Shown piece after piece: positions 62,355-64,000 of a stretch of 64,000 bases of DNA. The DNA comes from Paramecium octaurelia (taxonomy: Eukaryota > Ciliophora > Oligohymenophorea > Peniculida > Parameciidae), in contig CAJJDP010000017.1 of the NCBI GenBank assembly GCA_905182995.1, forward strand, positions 1-64,000, given 5' to 3'. The position numbers and the translations under genes are program-made. Each line of letters opens with the position of its first letter. Position 1 is the first letter of the stretch. The notes under the pieces were generated by a model. That model saw nothing but the letters and a program-made list of their open reading frames with translations, ran no database searches and was not told the origin of the DNA.

Positions 62355-64000
62355 TCACCAATTAGGAGGAGGCATTCCCTTGTTTTTTTTTACTCTCAAC
62401 TCAGGAGTGAATGTAGCAATATATCGATTGTAAGTGATCTCATCCAAAATGACCTCATACTCAATTTCTGTAGGATCTCCTTTCTTTACAGGAGTGACAT
62501 GAACTTCATTTTTGATTCCTGAGATATTCCCGTTGTCAAAGAGCCACTTCAATCTCTACTGATGTTCATCGATGTTGTATCTCAACTTAAATGGTCGTTT
62601 GTTCATAATCAGATTTGATTTGTCCTCCATGATCTACAACAATTACTTAATATTGGTATTCAACAGAGCACTGATAGGCACAATCGGATAATTCTCTTGT
62701 TGAATCTAATTGAAATCAACAGGAGCTCGCATCAAATCGATCTTGTTCCATACTTCAATCTATTATTAAATTAGTGACATACCATTTTTTTACTATAAAA
62801 CTCTTCATTGAATCCTAATTGCTACAACACCTCAAGTACAACCTACTTCTACTGTTCCGAACAAGGATGAGAGATGTCTCTTACATGCAACACAATATCA
62901 GCATCAGCCACTTCCTCCAGAGTGCATTTAAACGACTCCACCAAATCATGAGGGAGATCTGTGATAAATCCTATGGTATCCAACATTATAGCCTTCTGTC
63001 CTGACGCCAATCGAATTTGTTTGGATGTAGTACTCAAAGTTTGGAATAACAGATCCTTACTCTCAACAACTTCCTTTTGTAAAATACAATTTAATAATTA
63101 TGATTTCCCAGCATTAGTATACCCAATCAATGCAATTCTTGGCACTGTGTGTATTAATTTCTTCTACTTTAATTTACCTCTTTATAGACCCTCCTCCTCA
63201 ATTTGTCTCCGTACTTTCGCTATTCTCTCGTCTATTTTCCTCCTTTGTATCTAGATTTCACTCTCTCCTGAACCACTCATCTTCCCCAAAGCTCTTCTCT
63301 ATTTCGCAGACACAACCTCTAAATACACTTCCTTAGCCATCATCAAATCCCCCAAGAATATCGAAGACAAAGAGGCAAATGCACTGCCACTTCTCACAAG
63401 TTTAGTCTTAGCAAATTTGAGAAATGATAACTCTATCTATTATCTTGCTACTCCTTGTGTAGATCTCTTTGCGAAGATTTGTAGAATCATAGTGAATCGA
63501 TCAAACACCTTCACATATGCATCCTCATACTCTATGTCAGTCTCTGCATCAGTTGCCATATCACTATCATCAGGGTTTTCACTTCTTCTAAAAGTGGCTA
63601 TCTCTCCTTTTGCATATTGAGTCCACACCTTCTCCAAATTCCTAGTTTATAAAGGAGTTAACTCATGATTAATAAAGACTGCATTTATTTTCTTATCATA
63701 TATGTGTTCCCCCAACATGGCCACTTTACCTTTAGTGAAAAAAGTGGATGAGTGGATCCTTTTTACTTTAACTAAAGAAGATTTGGCAATCGAACTCCGT
63801 ATAATTTTATTCCTCCATTCATGACCTAAGTCATCATCACTATCTGAGGATAAATCCACTAACATTTGACCATCGTCATATGTTCCTTATAAAAATGGAA
63901 GGTATATATATTCTCCATTCCTCAAATGCGCTTTACCAGAAAGCTCCCATCCCTCTGCATTCAACTCCTCTTCCTTGTTCTCCACCCTTGCTTAGATGGG
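62355..64000 (-). CDS. HflX/GTPBP6-type GTPase, N-terminus beyond the window
   Basis: Two exons are visible with a 23-nt intron at 62760-62782; the frame is open to 64000, so the start lies outside. The family hallmark GSGESEIQIQRRKIDERI precedes a helical linker and the G domain: VPRIALIGYTNAGKSQLL (G1), TLSTTSKQIRL (G2), MLDTIGFITDLPHDLVESF (G3), HVRDISHP, VWNKIDL (G4, recreated by splicing) and IVPISAL (G5). HflX proteins bind ribosomes and rescue or split stalled ones; eukaryotic GTPBP6 acts on mitochondrial ribosomes. The visible N-terminal part is unusually long and acidic (LVDLSSDSDDDLGHEW). The C-terminal extension of about 80 residues ends at TGA 62357-62355. Confidence 0.93.

Overview
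The window reads as Paramecium-type ciliate nuclear DNA. It is very AT-rich, and long reading frames open only when TAA and TAG are read as glutamine and TGA is the sole stop (ciliate nuclear code). Genes carry tiny GT...AG introns, mostly 21-31 nt (up to 35 nt), and splicing them restores an integral frame in almost every gene. One gene is a giant Paramecium surface antigen. Long frames run on without germline-type interruptions, so this looks like macronuclear sequence.

Left part (1-28 kb): gene-poor and full of relics. It holds decayed coding-like sequence (1-4.5 kb), a broken ADP-ribosyltransferase gene (4.68-6.15 kb), a DUF3228-family gene with one frame problem (6.8-7.4 kb), a dead non-LTR retrotransposon (about 7.43-11.33 kb), an intact 2,611-residue GPI-type surface antigen on the minus strand (11.95-19.79 kb), a 1,201-residue macro/WWE protein on the minus strand (22.2-25.8 kb), and ribosomal protein eS21 (26.6 kb).

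Middle (28-45 kb): a calcium-dependent protein kinase (minus), a second macro/WWE protein (plus, one frameshift), then two tandem paralogous membrane proteins of about 1,540-1,560 residues with PAS-like domains (TmcB-like, minus).

Right part (45.5-64 kb): very compact. Genes alternate strands with tens of bases between them: a six-pass membrane protein, a gamma-carbonic-anhydrase-like protein with altered metal ligands, a Q-rich protein, a small possibly mitochondrial protein, a long coiled coil, an Mpo1-type dioxygenase, a small coiled coil, a coiled-coil/PH-like protein, a type I membrane protein, a rhomboid-fold protein without its catalytic Ser and His, dynactin p25, a Rab GTPase, another coiled coil, an asparaginase-fold/ankyrin protein without catalytic threonines, and an HflX/GTPBP6-type GTPase cut by the window end.

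Two assembly artefacts matter. At each single N (8850 and 33907) the flanking 1.34 kb and 1.25 kb are exact direct copies, so overlapping contig ends were joined without being merged. Genes and repeats inside those blocks are counted twice. The most distinctive theme is ADP-ribose biology: two macro/WWE genes, one WWE relic and one ADP-ribosyltransferase relic within about 30 kb. Three conserved enzyme folds in the compact part have also lost catalytic residues.
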